Shown here piece by piece: positions 40,906-51,433 of a stretch of 64,000 bases of DNA. The notes beneath the pieces are model-generated. The model worked only from the letters and a program-made list of their open reading frames with translations, was not told where the DNA came from and ran no database searches. A program made the position numbers and the translations under genes. Position 1 is the first letter of the stretch; each line of letters begins with the position of its first letter. This DNA comes from Nigrospora sphaerica (lineage: Eukaryota > Ascomycota > Sordariomycetes > Amphisphaeriales > Apiosporaceae). The stretch lies in the NCBI GenBank assembly GCA_018287875.1, contig JAGVVL010000029.1, positions 558,001-622,000 on the forward strand, in the 5' to 3' direction.

Positions 40906-41154
40906 TTAAGAAGCGATAACTAGTATGCGAGCCGCTTCAGATTGGCGTAATGCAAAACGAGAAAATCCAATTTTTATAACCATAGGTCCTTTTTTAAAGA
41001 GTGTATGAGCAATCACACGGAGAGATTCTCCTGGTAGAAACCCTAATGCGGCTAGCCGTTGCGCAATAGGATCCTGCAGTTGAAGGGAAGCGATTGCTTG
41101 TATAGTGAATGTATGGTGGCTAAGGCTAGCAGTGGATAGTGGAGTGGCAACCAT
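40906..41154 (-). CDS. feoA: FeoA, small SH3-like Feo protein
   Basis: 82 residues with a FeoA/SH3-like fold ('QRLAALGFLPGESLRVIAH', 'GPMVIKIGFSRFALRQSEAARILV'). It interacts with FeoB in Fe(II) uptake. Two bases separate it from feoB. I looked for a Fur box in the 119 bases between it and mutL and saw none that is convincing. Confidence 0.92.
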   Translation of the reverse strand: MVATPLSTASLSHHTFTIQAIASLQLQDPIAQRLAALGFLPGESLRVIAHTLFKKGPMVIKIGFSRFALRQSEAARILVIAS

Positions 41155-41273
41155 GGTTGTTTGAGAATATCAAGCATAACAATGAGGATACTTGTGAAGA
41201 TTGTACGCCACTGAACCAAAGAAAACAAATGGATGTCTGAGTAAAAAGAGTGGGGGTTTTGAAGAGTTAAATA

Positions 41274-43102
41274 TTATTTTCCCCTTAAAAACCAGCTATC
41301 CAACTCTTGTAGACTAATTTGCTTCCAAGTAGGGCGTCCATGATTACATTGGCCGCTATGGGGTGTCCTCTCGATCAATCTCAATAGTTCGGTCATTTCT
41401 TCCATACTCATCTTTCTGTTGGCTTGTATCGCTCTGCGACAAGCTATGTTAGCAAGTAAATGGTTCTGTTGGGTTTCTAGCTGTTGGCTGGTGCCGTTTT
41501 CTTGTAAATCCTTAAGTATACCTTGAAGAATATTTGCTATATCGCTTTTTGCAAATACTGCGGGGATAGCCTGAACCATAAATGGTGTCTCAATATCTTT
41601 GCTATATTCAAACCCAATGTTATTAAAAAATGCTTGATGTGAGAGCATTAATGCTTTTTCTTCAGACGTTAAAGGAATAAAAAGTGGGACAAGTAATCGA
41701 TGTTGACGAGGGCTTTTTTGGGCTAAGTTTGCTTTGAGTTCTTCATATAATACGCGTTCATGGGCAGCATGTGCATCTACAATTACAAGCCCTTTATCAT
41801 TTTGAGCTAAAATATAAGTATGGTGGAGTTGTGCTAGTGGGGTGCCTAAAGCGTTCAGGGTGGGGCTGTGAATGGGTTTGTTTGGGTGTGATAGGGAGTC
41901 AGGAAATCGTGTTTGCTCTTTAAGCGTGATCGGTGCTACAGAAGCAGCCTTTACGGTAAGAGGAACTGAGGGGTGAGGCGGGGCTGCTTTCGATGGTGCT
42001 TGAGGCGCTAAAATGGTCTCTATTGTATTGGGCTTTTCGTGCTCATGATAATGCACTGCTTCTATAGATTGATGGATAGGTGCAGAGAAGCTTTGTTGGT
42101 TTTGAGTGCGTAAAGTTTTCAGAAGTGTTTGATACACTACATCATAAATTAAGCGGGCTTTTTGAAAACGGACTTCAGCCTTAGTCGGGTGTACATTGAC
42201 ATCAACTTCAGAAGGATCTACGGTTAGAAATAAAAGAATAACCGGATGACGATTGCGATATAATACATCTTGATACGCTTGTTTAATCGCATGACTAATT
42301 GCTTTGTCTTTAATTAATCGCTTATTGACATATATTTGTTGCCAATCCGGAAAATTTCTTGAGAAAGCAGGCGGGCTAATCCATCCAGAAAGTGTATAAA
42401 GACCGTGATGTTCTACTGGAATGGCTACTTTAGCAAACTCAGGGCTATACAAGCTAGCTAGCCGAGCTAATTGAGTGTGGTGGGTATCTGTAGAACGAGG
42501 GCATTGTAGCAATAAGCGTTTATTGTGCTCTACTTGAAAGCCGATCTCAGGATGACTCATCATTAAAGATTTTACCCACTGTTGTATACGCATAAATTCA
42601 GTGGTGGCGCTACGAAGGAAACGACGTCTGGCTGGTATATGGTGAAAAAGGTCAGTGACCGTAATAGTCGTTCCAATAGGATGCGCGGTCGGTTTAGGTG
42701 CTAATATTGGTTTTCCAGGTGTCGTCATGACTTCCCAGCCATGATCACTCTCTTCGGTTCGAGAAGTTAAAGTAAGATGACTGACAGCACTAATACTTGC
42801 TAATGCTTCGCCCCGAAACCCTAATGTTTGAATGTGTTCAATATCTTCAATACAAGAAATTTTACTTGTCGTATGATGCAGTAAAGCAAGAGATAACTCT
42901 TTTTTGGGATCCCTATACCATTATCTCGAATTTGAATCCTTTCTAATCCACCCTGGGTGATAGAAATATCGATCTGATTAGCGCCTGCATCTATACTGTT
43001 ATCAATTAACTCGCGAACAATATCTTCTGGACGCTTAATGACTTCTCCTGCTGCAATTAAACTCGCAATATAAGGGGATAACTGTCGAATAGGGTGTTTC
43101 AT
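41274..43102 (-). CDS. mutL: MutL, DNA mismatch repair protein, one frame break
   Basis: GHKL ATPase that couples MutS to strand incision. Reconstructed length about 609 residues. N-terminal 'IAAGEVIKRPEDIVRELIDNSIDAG', 'RDNGIGIPK', then after the break '..TLGFRGEALASISAVSHL..' and 'LFHHIPARRRFLRS'. The C-terminus has an endonuclease-type motif D-A-H-A-x2-E-x4-E ('DAHAAHERVLYEE') and 'GQCNHGRPT', so this is a nicking MutL, unlike that of E. coli. The frame breaks in six A on the coding strand (T at 42900-42905; seven expected). Start ATG 43102, 11 bases after the ybeY stop. Confidence 0.9.
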
Positions 43103-43113
43103 TATCAATGATT

Positions 43114-43601
43114 TTATTTATAAGGGTTAGGGTATCCTAGCGCTTTTAAGTATTGTATTTCTAAAGCTTCCATATGTTCGGCATCTTTATCATCTGCATG
43201 GTGATACCCTAGCAAGTGTAGACAGCCATGAATGACTAGGTGTGCCCAGTGACTTTCTAATAGGAATAAAGGAGGGGCTGTATCTCGATTTCGCGGGCAA
43301 TTTTAGAAGGACAAAGCACAATATCACCGATTAAACTATAGGTTACCCCAGGAGGTGCTTCGAATTCAAAACTCAGAATATTAGTGACTCCTGTTTTTTT
43401 GCGGTATTGTTGGTTTAAAGCGATCATTCTCTCTTCTTCTACTAAATGAATCGCTAAGCTTGCGCTTTGGCGATGCTTTAGTAGTACGCTTGTAGCCCAT
43501 TTTTGTAATTGTTGGTCACTAGGTATGGTAGAGGGTCTTTGAATAAGATCAACAGTAATCTCAACCAGTGGTGAAGAATTCATAGGATCATGTATTGTCA
43601 T
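43114..43601 (-). CDS. ybeY: YbeY endoribonuclease, one frame break
   Basis: Zinc-dependent RNase for 16S rRNA 3' maturation. Reconstructed length about 162 residues. '[20 protein letters not shown]' and '[13 protein letters not shown]' are in the first part. The zinc motif H-x3-H-x5-H ('[11 protein letters not shown]') lies in the second part, reached only after a frame change near 43270-43278 (one C or T short, in the ..CCTCC.. area). Without the shift the protein would lose its metal site. It precedes mutL on the same strand. Confidence 0.88.
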
Positions 43602-43682
43602 CGATCGTAGTATGTCCGTAATGCGTATAATATAAAATTAGGCCATTAACCGTTCATACTCATATATCTTCTTGAGCATCAA

Positions 43683-44212
43683 TTAATGTCTTTTAGATTC
43701 TAATATCACTTCAAAGTGATTATCATCACAAAATTGTAAAATAGCCTCTCGATAATCATGGATAGAGTGTCCAGAAGTGGTAATGAGTAACATATTTAAC
43801 TCTAGTAAAGGCGTGTTGGTGATAGGGGCTTGATAACGCGTTACCGATAGATTATGTAGAGAAATAGGTAAGCGTGAAAAAATTGTATCGTTTGATACAA
43901 AGCGTTGGTATGAGCAGGTAAGCTTAGGTAAACATCATAGGGTAGGGAATGATCCGCGCATGGTGTATCTTCGACTGATTTGATCATCATTTGAATAGCG
44001 TATCGGTTCTGAACCACAGATAATCTTGTTTTAAATCGTGTCAGTTGATTCCAACTACCTGATAAAACTAGATGGAAGGTTTTATGCGTACTGCCTATTG
44101 TTGATAATCTTAATTCAATGTTTTGATATTCACTCGCTGCAATGCATTCAAATAATGCATTAGTAATGTGATCTTGCGTTTCATATAAAAGAATCACAAT
44201 GAGTTGATCCAT
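43683..44212 (-). CDS. GcvR-like ACT-domain protein, one frame break
   Basis: About 176 residues with two ACT domains, resembling the glycine cleavage system regulator GcvR. Domain 1: 'LIVILLYETQDHITNALFECIAASEYQNIELRLSTIG', described here by its ends 'LIVILLYE' and 'IELRLSTIG'. Domain 2 ends 'ITTSGHSIHDYREAI'. The frame changes in a three-T run (plus strand, near 43891-43893) where one base is missing. No gcv genes are nearby, so its target is unknown. Confidence 0.7.
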
Positions 44213-44224
44213 ATTTAAACTAGC

Positions 44225-44599
44225 CTATTGGGTGTGCACAGTAAATTCAATAAGTTTTTCATCCTCAAACAGTAGCGTAATGTGTTTACGAACTGATTGC
44301 TTACTATAGTGTGGCTGATAGAAATAGACATACTCTAGCTTAGTGACATCTTTTTCGCCTTCTATCAAGCCTGTGGTTTCTTCATCCGTACTCTCCTCTA
44401 TAGGTTTTTGTGAAAGTATAGGGGTGCCTAGTAAGTGCTTAACTTGTTTGATGGACATCCCTTGTTTTAACTGGGCTATTTGCTCATTTGTTACAATATT
44501 CCCTTGTCGAATAGTAAAAGAATTAAGCCAGTTGCAACCCTTTAAGGTAATCGCAATGAAAAAAATAGAAATGAGTGAATAAGTTTTCTGTCGGTGCAT
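44225..44599 (-). CDS. bamE: BamE (SmpA/OmlA) outer-membrane lipoprotein
   Basis: 124 residues. Signal peptide with lipobox 'LKGC' (Cys about residue 22), then 'IRQGNIVTNEQIAQLKQGMSIKQVKHLLGTP', cited here as its two halves 'GNIVTNEQIAQLKQGMS' and 'QVKHLLGTP', the core BamE motif. An acidic insert ('STDEETTGLIEGEKDVT') lies between the two halves of the domain. It supports BamD-BamA. It ends 12 bases before the GcvR-like gene on the same strand. Confidence 0.92.
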   Translation of the reverse strand: MHRQKTYSLISIFFIAITLKGCNWLNSFTIRQGNIVTNEQIAQLKQGMSIKQVKHLLGTPILSQKPIEESTDEETTGLIEGEKDVTKLEYVYFYQPHYSKQSVRKHITLLFEDEKLIEFTVHTQ

Positions 44600-44793
44600 A
44601 AGGATGCCTTAAATGATAGTTAGAAATAAAGGCTTATAGAAGATATCTCCGTGTTGAATACGTCCTTGGATGATATTTCCCGGTACTGGTATTTCATATA
44701 TCGGTAATGATAGGTATACGCTATGCTAGAATATATAATACTCGACTCTTTTTGTCTATAGTGGGTCTCATACGCTTATATTATAAAGCTACC

Positions 44794-45700
44794 CTAGTCA
44801 TTGACTAAGCGGACTGCTCTAATTTTACCGTCTTTGAGTATCTGAGCAATCCCTAGACACTGATTAGTGGTGTTTAAAAATAAACGGATCCACTCAGTCT
44901 TGGGGGTTTGGGGTAGATGTAGTGCTTGTCCTCTGCGCAAATAGAAAGCCGCAGGCTCTGATACATGAAACGTAGGCCAACTTTTAGGCAGTATTTGTTC
45001 TAATGGTAAAAGGTGCGTGCCTCTTTCTTCTGTGGTACTCATTGCAGCGAGATCTTGTAGACTTAGGCTTTGAGTAATGGTGTATTGGCCAACACTTAAG
45101 CGGCGTAGGCTTGTAAGATGTGCGCCGCATCCTATTTTGAGCCCGATATCATCAATTAAGCTGCGGATGTATGTGCCTTTACTACAACGCACTTCTAAAT
45201 CAAAGTAATTTGATTCGTAGCGTAGTAGCTTTAAGGAATGGATAGTAATAGGACGTGGTTTTCTATCAATAGATTGACCTTGCCGTGCCCAGTGATATAA
45301 GGGTTTGCCTTGATGTTTTAATGCTGAAAACATAGGAGGCACTTGTAAGATATTGCCTATAAACTCAGAGACAACGTTTTCCAGTTGAGCAAATGATAAG
45401 GAAGGAACTGGTTTTTTTTCAATAACATGTCCTTCTGTATCGAAAGTATTGGTGCGCTGACCTAATTTGGCGGATACTTGGTAGTGTTTATCTTCTCCTA
45501 GCAAATATTGGCTGAATTTAGTGGCTTCCCTAAACAAATGGGTAGTAGCCCCGTTGCAATGGGATCTAAACTGCCTGTGTGACCTGCTTTTTCGTATTAA
45601 ACAGTCGTTTAATTTCAGAAACCGCTTGTTGGGAACTACATCCCATGGGTTTATCTAAAAGTAGAACGCCATTTAGGCCATGTTGAGATTCAAAAGACAT
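44794..45700 (-). CDS. truB: TruB tRNA pseudouridine-55 synthase, two frame breaks
   Basis: Makes pseudouridine 55 in the T-loop of tRNAs. Reconstructed length 302 residues. Start '[20 protein letters not shown]'; the catalytic Asp lies in '[17 protein letters not shown]', which is only readable after an extra A (five A on the coding strand, T 45588-45592). A second break at three G (C 45528-45530) joins '..[13 protein letters not shown]..'. The rest is intact ('[16 protein letters not shown]', '[15 protein letters not shown]'). It follows rbfA. rpsO, its usual neighbour, is absent. Confidence 0.88.
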
Positions 45701-45714
45701 ACGATGTCAGCTAA

Positions 45715-46056
45715 TTAAGTAGAAACCGGTTGATTAATCAGTTGATATAGATCAAGCTGTTTTTCAAAATGCTTATCATGAATAAAACGCAATTTTGGAT
45801 TTTTATAAATATGTTTTCGCCGCTGCGATAAATAATATCGTATTTTAGATGCTGCTTTATTTAGTGTGGTTAAAGTGTCTTGTATGTTATGCGCGGGATC
45901 GCGTTGCGTAATACGAACGGTTGCATAATCTGCTTTTCTAGGTAATTCTACTGTCGTAATCGCAACCCCTTGTAGTCGGGGATCAGCGATATAACACTGT
46001 AAAATATAAATAATTTCTCTTCGAATGGACTCTGTGTTTTGTTCTCGATGATGCAT
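45715..46056 (-). CDS. rbfA: RbfA, ribosome-binding factor A
   Basis: 113 residues, KH-like fold, needed for 30S maturation. 'VAITTVELPRKADYATVRIT' and 'IRYYLSQRRKHIYKNPKLRFIHD' (as two pieces 'YYLSQRRKHIYKNPKLRF' and 'IHD') match the family. It starts 2 bases after the infB stop and ends 14 bases before truB, as in the usual nusA-infB-rbfA-truB operon. Confidence 0.93.
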   Translation of the reverse strand: MHHREQNTESIRREIIYILQCYIADPRLQGVAITTVELPRKADYATVRITQRDPAHNIQDTLTTLNKAASKIRYYLSQRRKHIYKNPKLRFIHDKHFEKQLDLYQLINQPVST

Positions 46057-46058
46057 AG

Positions 46059-48500
46059 TTATTTTTTAGCAGTTGAAAGAATTTCGTAACTTTCAATTTT
46101 ATCCCCTATCTGTAAATCAGTATGGTTTTTTATACTAATACCGCATTCAGCACCATTATTCACTTCTTTTACATCATCTTTAAAGCGTCTTAGTGAATGG
46201 GGTTTCCCTTTATAGATAACCGTATCATTACGTAAGATTCTGATATTATGACCTTTATGTATTGTCCCTTCTGTTACTACACATCCTACGACTATGCCAG
46301 TCTTGGAGGCGCCAAAGACTTCTCGTATCAACGCTTTACCTACAATAGTTTCTTTGACTTCTGGTTCTACTAAACCATGTATTATTTTTTTTGTTTCATC
46401 TAATAGTTCGTAAATAATAGAGTAATAATGGGTAGGTACATTTTCTCTTTGGATTAAACGTTTAGCAATACTGTCTGCTTTGACATTAAATCCTAAAATT
46501 ATTGCTTTGGAAGCTCGGGCTAAATTTACATCTGATTCTGTAATAGTACCTACTCCTGTCATAATGAGTTTCACTGTGACTGAGTCCGTCGAAAGTTTGA
46601 GTAATGCTTCTTTTAAAGCCTCAGCCGAACCCTGAACATCTGCTTTCAAAATAATATGAGTGAATTTTTTGGTATGATTTTTCAATGGATCCATTAATGC
46701 ATCTAATGCCCGAGTCTTCTGACTGTGTACGTCCATCTCTTGCAGAGCAGTAGCTCTTGCCTGGGCTAGTTCTCTTGCTTTTTTCTCATTAGGAACGGTA
46801 ATGGCTTCCTCGCCCGCTGCAGGCGGAGTGGATAACCCTAATACTTCTACCGGAATAGAAGGGGGCTGAATTAATTGTTTTGCCATGCTCGTTAGTTAAT
46901 AAACGGACTCGACCAACACTAGTGCCCGCTAATAATACATCTCCTTTTTTAAGGTTCCTTTTTGCACAATCATCGTTACCACAGGCCCTTGACCTTTATC
47001 CATTCTGGACTCAATAATTATCCCTTGCGCTGGTCCCTGCTCAGGCGCAGTTAATTCACTCACCTCAGCTTGTAATAGTAACGTTTCTAACAGTTCATCA
47101 ACTCCCGCTCCTGTTTTCGCTGAGACAGCAGCAAATAAGGTTTCACCTCCCCACTCTTCCGGAATTAGATTATATTTTGCTAACTCTTGCTGAATCGCTT
47201 CTATGTTGGCATTCGGTTTGTCTACTTTGTTAATAACCACCACAATTGGAACGTTAGCGGCTTGAGCATGTTCGATGGCTTCTATGGTCTGTGGCATAAC
47301 ACCGTCGTCTGCTGCGACTATAAGCGCTACAATGTCAGTCAGCCTAGCGCCTCGTGCTCGCATGGCTGTAAAAGCAGCATGTCCAGGCGTATCTAAAAAA
47401 GTAATGATGCCTTTTGGAAGTTCTACACGGTATGCACCAATGTGTTGAGTAATGCCGCCTGCTTCTTTTGTAGCGACTTTAGTCTTCTTAATATAATCTA
47501 GTAAGGAAGTTTTTCCATGGTCTACATGCCCCATTATAGTAATAATAGGGGTCTCTTTACGGGTTGACCCATTTGTTTTTCTAGGGATTCTCGTAGCGCA
47601 ATTTCTTCTGCATTATGGCGTACTAATCGAGGATGATGCCCCATTTCTTCTACAATGAGTGCGGCGGTTTCTTGATCTAGCGGTTCATTCAGATGAGTGA
47701 GGTTAATGCCAAATTTTTCGATACAAGCAATGACCTCTGAGTCTTTAATAGACATTTTTTGGATAGTTCAACGATTGTTAAATATTCAGGTATCCATATA
47801 TCTTGTTTAGCTTGTATCGTTGGTTTTTTAAATGTCTGTTTTAATGATGTCGTATGCTTTAAGTTAGAGTCGTTACTGGTGGAGGGTTTGGAAAATGATG
47901 AAATATTATCTTCTGATGGTGATGTTTCATCCAGTAGAGGGGACACAGTTTCCAATGATTTTTTATGTCTTTTGTTAGCACTAGAAGCAGCCTCTAATTT
48001 TCTTTTCTTTTGCATGGCATTCAGGCGATACTTCGGCTCTAATACTTCAGTCGCATTGAATGTTCTTTTTATATTTGGAATAACTGGTTTTTGCTCTTCA
48101 GGAGGCTGAGTATCTGGAACTTGAGTAGGTACTTCTTCTTTTTCAAGAACAGGGGTTTTTCTTGAGCCACTGGCACTTCTTGAGCCACTGGCATCTCAAC
48201 CGGAATATTTAGTTTTTCTCGAGTCAGTGTTGTAATTTTGACTGTCTTATTTGAACCTGAGTTACTATTTAAATTGCTTACTGTCGCTTTTTTGCTAGTG
48301 TTGACGTTAGCATTCCCTCTAAAAAAGCCAAGTAACTTTGCTTTAGTCTGTGGGGAAAGTTTTTCGTCTGGGTCTGTAATATGAATTCCCGCTTGATTTA
48401 ATTTCTCAAGTATTTGCGTTAAGGATTGAGTAGAAATATTAGCTAGTTTGGCAAAGTCTGTTAAGGTTTCTGGAAGTTTCTTTGGCTTTTGTTGAGACAT
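46059..48500 (-). CDS. infB: Translation initiation factor IF-2, five frame breaks
   Basis: GTPase that places fMet-tRNA on the 30S subunit. Reconstructed length about 814 residues: a short N-domain with '[19 protein letters not shown]', a charged linker, a G domain ('[14 protein letters not shown]', '[15 protein letters not shown]', '[11 protein letters not shown]'), and domains II-IV ('[21 protein letters not shown]', '[19 protein letters not shown]'). Breaks: T 48156-48160, T 47755-47760, near 47555-47560, T 46945-46950 (all one base short), and G 46861-46865, where one base too many (or two too few) gives the expected '..[12 protein letters not shown]'. The number of breaks in an essential gene argues against real inactivation. 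Confidence 0.92.
48161..48193 (+). repeat. 18-bp tandem repeat in the IF-2 linker
   Basis: CTTGAGCCACTGGCA occurs at 48161-48175 and again at 48179-48193 (period 18). On the minus strand it encodes two copies of a six-residue PVAQE(V/K) unit in the disordered IF-2 linker. Confidence 0.8.
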
Positions 48501-48532
48501 AAGTATGTTATGTATGGAATAAGGTTATGGCG

Positions 48533-49999
48533 TTATTGAAACCAATGTGCTCGAGCTTTCATGATGAGTTTACCTGCCTCTTCTCGACTAATTGAAGCGA
48601 TTTCTAACAAATCATCAATAGATAGCTCAGCTAATTCATCTCGAGAATGAATACCATTATTAGTTAACGTCTCAAGTAATGTAGACGTCATGCCTTCTAG
48701 GCTATCTAAAGAGGTATCTTCAGTAGTTTCTGTATTAAAATTTTCTGATTCAGAAGCAAACGCTCTGGCTAATAGTAAATCATTCACTTGATTGCGTAAA
48801 TGTTCTACTTGAGATTCATCGAAAGAGAGGATGGTCTTCAATTCTTCAGAGGGAGCCGCCGTAATTTCTTCTAGTGTAGAAAAGCCACGGTCAATTAACT
48901 GTGTAGCCTGGGCTTGATTAAGTCCTAGATGATCCGTAAATAGACTTTCTACTTTGCTGGAGGTTGCAATATTTTTTGTCTCAGCTTCTTCTGGACTCAT
49001 AATATTGAGCACCCATTTAGTTATTTGACTCGCTAATCTGACATTCTGCCCATTACGGCCAATGGCACGAGATAAATCACCACTACGTACAGCAATGTCC
49101 ATCGTTTGATTTTCTTCATCCATCGTAATGGAGACTACTTCAGCGGGTGCCAGTGCATGAATCGCAAGCTGTGCAGGGTTATCATCCCATAAAATAATAT
49201 CAATATGTTCATCATTGAGTTCATGAGAGATTGCTTGTACTCTTTCACCGGATCTTCCGATACAGGTGCCAATCGGGTTTAATCTTCCATCATTGGTTTT
49301 GACTGCTACTTTAGCTCGGGAGCCTGGATCACGCGCTAGGCTTTTAACTTCGATGATACCTGAATTTACTTCAAGTATTTTAAGTTTAAACAATGCTTCT
49401 AATAACCCTGGATGTGTTCGACTGACAAGCAATTGAGGACCTTTTGCTTCAAGATCAATGGCATACAAATAAACATATAGCCGATCATTAAACCGTATTT
49501 CTTCTTTTGGTATTTTTTGGTCATGAGGAAGAAAGAGTTCAATGTTCTCCTCTAACTCTAAAATAATCCCATCTCGACTGAACTGTTGTGCTTGTACTGT
49601 ACCGATAAAAATTTCCCCGATACGATCTTGAAAAAGGCTCGCAATTCTTTTACGTTCTGCTTTGCGCATTTCTATGCTAAATACGCGCTTAAATTTTTGA
49701 AACTCTATTCGAGAGAAATGAATTTCTTCTGAAATAAAATCATCTATTTGTGCATTTGGATTGTATTGTTTAGCCTGCGTTAAGGGTAACTGGTTGAGAG
49801 TGACTTCTGAGGCATCATCAGAGACTACTTGCCAGTATCGATAAACCTTGTATTGGTCACTTCCTGCCTGCATCTCTATACGACAATCTGTTCCAGGAGC
49901 AAGATTAGCGGTTTCAACAATTGCAGATTGTATAGCTGCCGAAGGATCAACTCCTCCTCTTTTATTGGCAACCATCTGGAATAAGATATTTTTACTCAT
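48533..49999 (-). CDS. nusA: Transcription factor NusA
   Basis: Elongation/termination factor that binds RNA polymerase and nascent RNA. 488 residues and uninterrupted. N-domain, S1 domain ('QDRIGEIFIGTVQAQQF'), two KH domains ('DPGSRAKVAVKTND', 'GTCIGRSGERVQAI', 'AIGRNGQNVRLASQIT') and two acidic repeats at the C-terminus ('AQATQLIDRGFSTLEEI', 'TLTNNGIHSRDELAELS'). It heads nusA-infB-rbfA-truB. rimP, the usual first gene, is missing: only tRNA-fMet and a terminator lie upstream. Confidence 0.96.
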   Translation of the reverse strand: MSKNILFQMVANKRGGVDPSAAIQSAIVETANLAPGTDCRIEMQAGSDQYKVYRYWQVVSDDASEVTLNQLPLTQAKQYNPNAQIDDFISEEIHFSRIEFQKFKRVFSIEMRKAERKRIASLFQDRIGEIFIGTVQAQQFSRDGIILELEENIELFLPHDQKIPKEEIRFNDRLYVYLYAIDLEAKGPQLLVSRTHPGLLEALFKLKILEVNSGIIEVKSLARDPGSRAKVAVKTNDGRLNPIGTCIGRSGERVQAISHELNDEHIDIILWDDNPAQLAIHALAPAEVVSITMDEENQTMDIAVRSGDLSRAIGRNGQNVRLASQITKWVLNIMSPEEAETKNIATSSKVESLFTDHLGLNQAQATQLIDRGFSTLEEITAAPSEELKTILSFDESQVEHLRNQVNDLLLARAFASESENFNTETTEDTSLDSLEGMTSTLLETLTNNGIHSRDELAELSIDDLLEIASISREEAGKLIMKARAHWFQ

Positions 50000-50024
50000 G
50001 CAGTTTCTCGAAATTGGCTTAACG

Positions 50025-50046
50025 TAAAAAGGCCCATCGGGGCCTT
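50025..50046 (-). terminator. Rho-independent terminator after tRNA-fMet
   Basis: On the minus strand: stem AAGGCCC / GGGCCTT with loop CGAT, followed by TTTTT-type sequence. It lies 13 bases after the tRNA 3' end and 25 bases before the nusA start, so it ends the tRNA transcript or attenuates read-through into nusA. Confidence 0.8.
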
Positions 50047-50059
50047 ATATAAATTTCAA

Positions 50060-50077
50060 TGGTAGCGGGGGTAGGAC

Positions 50078-50119
<42 letters not shown>

Positions 50120-50135
50120 ACTGCTCCACCCCGCG
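50060..50135 (-). tRNA. tRNA-fMet (CAT), initiator
   Basis: 76 bases with encoded CCA. The 5' end CGCGGGG pairs with CCCCGC, leaving the first base unpaired (C1/T72), the initiator mark. The anticodon stem has three G-C pairs (CGGG/CCCG) around CTCATAA. T-arm GTAGGTTCAAGTCCTAC. Same position as metY before nusA in E. coli. Confidence 0.95.
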
Positions 50136-50241
50136 CTTAATTTTATTTCAAACTACTCAAAATATCAGTATACTTATTTACCTTTATTTTTATTCAGGTC
50201 ATACTATATCAGATGGCTCATTGTATTGAATTCTATTTAAA

Positions 50242-51433
50242 ATGTCAAAAAGTTTTTTAGAAAAAAATAACTATATTTCCCATGAAAAAATTAGCATTAT
50301 TTTACTTGCCTTAGCGACAGTAAGTGCTTTGCTAATACGTAATTCACCATGGGGTGTAGTGTATCTCGCGCATCTACATACTGCTTTGTTGCCAGCTCAA
50401 TGGTCAAATTGGTTGGGCTCTATCACTTGCAGTCATATAGTCAATGAAGGTTTGATTGTTGCTTTCTTTGCGTTGGTAAGTTTAGAGATTAAGAAAGAAT
50501 GGATGATGAGCCGATTGCAAAATAACCAAAACCTAATTTTACCTTGCATTGCTGCTTTAGGTGGAGTGGTTGTGCCAATTCTCATCTATTTATTATTTAA
50601 CTTTCCTTATGTTCATTTAAGGAATGGATGGGCAATTCCAACAGCCACGGATCTGGTTTTTCCTTTGGGGTTGTTATCTATGTTAGGGGCTAGAGTGCCT
50701 GCCTCTATGAAGATTTTTTGAGTTCTTTAGCCATTGTAGATGATATATGTGGGATAGTAATTATTGGGATTGCTTATACAAAGTGCTTTCAATGGATATG
50801 GTTTATATTAAGTGCCTGCTTAGTAATAGGGTTGCTAGTATTGAATAAGATGAACGTATCGCAGTGGATGCCGTATAGTATTTTAGGGTCATGCTTATGG
50901 CTAGGTTTTCTAAAAACTGGCATTCATCCTAGCTTAGCAGGAGTATTGTGGGCATTTTCTATTCCCTTAGAAACGAATGATTCAGTGGAAAAAATATCTC
51001 CCGGCCATCAATTGGAAAATTTTTTGTATCCGATCGTCAATTATATTGTCTTACCTTTATTTGCTTTTGTGAATGCTGGGGTTTCCTTAGCGGAATTGCA
51101 TTTTTCTATTTTTCAGTCTCCGGTGTTTATAGGCGTATTTTTAGGATTAGTACTCGGTAAACCCCTTGGCATTTTTTAGCTACTGAGATAGCAGTAGCCA
51201 CTGGAATTGCTAATTTACCTGCTGGTATGGATAGACACTATCTCTTAAGTGTCTCTTGTTTAGGAGGTGTCGGCTTTACTATGAGTTTTTTTATTAGTGA
51301 GCTTGCCTTTACAGAAGCGTCTTTACTAACCCTTAGTCATCAGGCGATTTTAATTGCTTCGGTTTGTAGTGCGATTTTTGCTTTATTGTTTCTCCCAAAG
51401 ACAACTGCCACTGCTTCTTTGGATCTTCTCTAG
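50242..51433 (+). CDS. nhaA: NhaA Na+/H+ antiporter, two frame breaks
   Basis: Inner-membrane antiporter for Na+ and pH homeostasis. Reconstructed length about 397 residues with some twelve helices. 'HIVNEGLIVAFFALVSLEIKKEW', cited by its core 'NEGLIVAFFALVSLEIKKE', 'GWAIPTATDLVFPLGLLSML' and the essential Asp pair in 'LAIVDDICGI' are present. Breaks: six T at 50714-50719 (seven expected, '..MKIFLSSLAIVDD..') and six T at 51172-51177 ('..PLGIFLATEIAVA..'). The C-terminal end overlaps dnaQ convergently by 51 bases. Confidence 0.92.

Noticed and set aside
41155..41273. Fur box upstream of feoA
   Set aside because: AT-rich with partial matches only; no 19-bp Fur-like palindrome is convincing.
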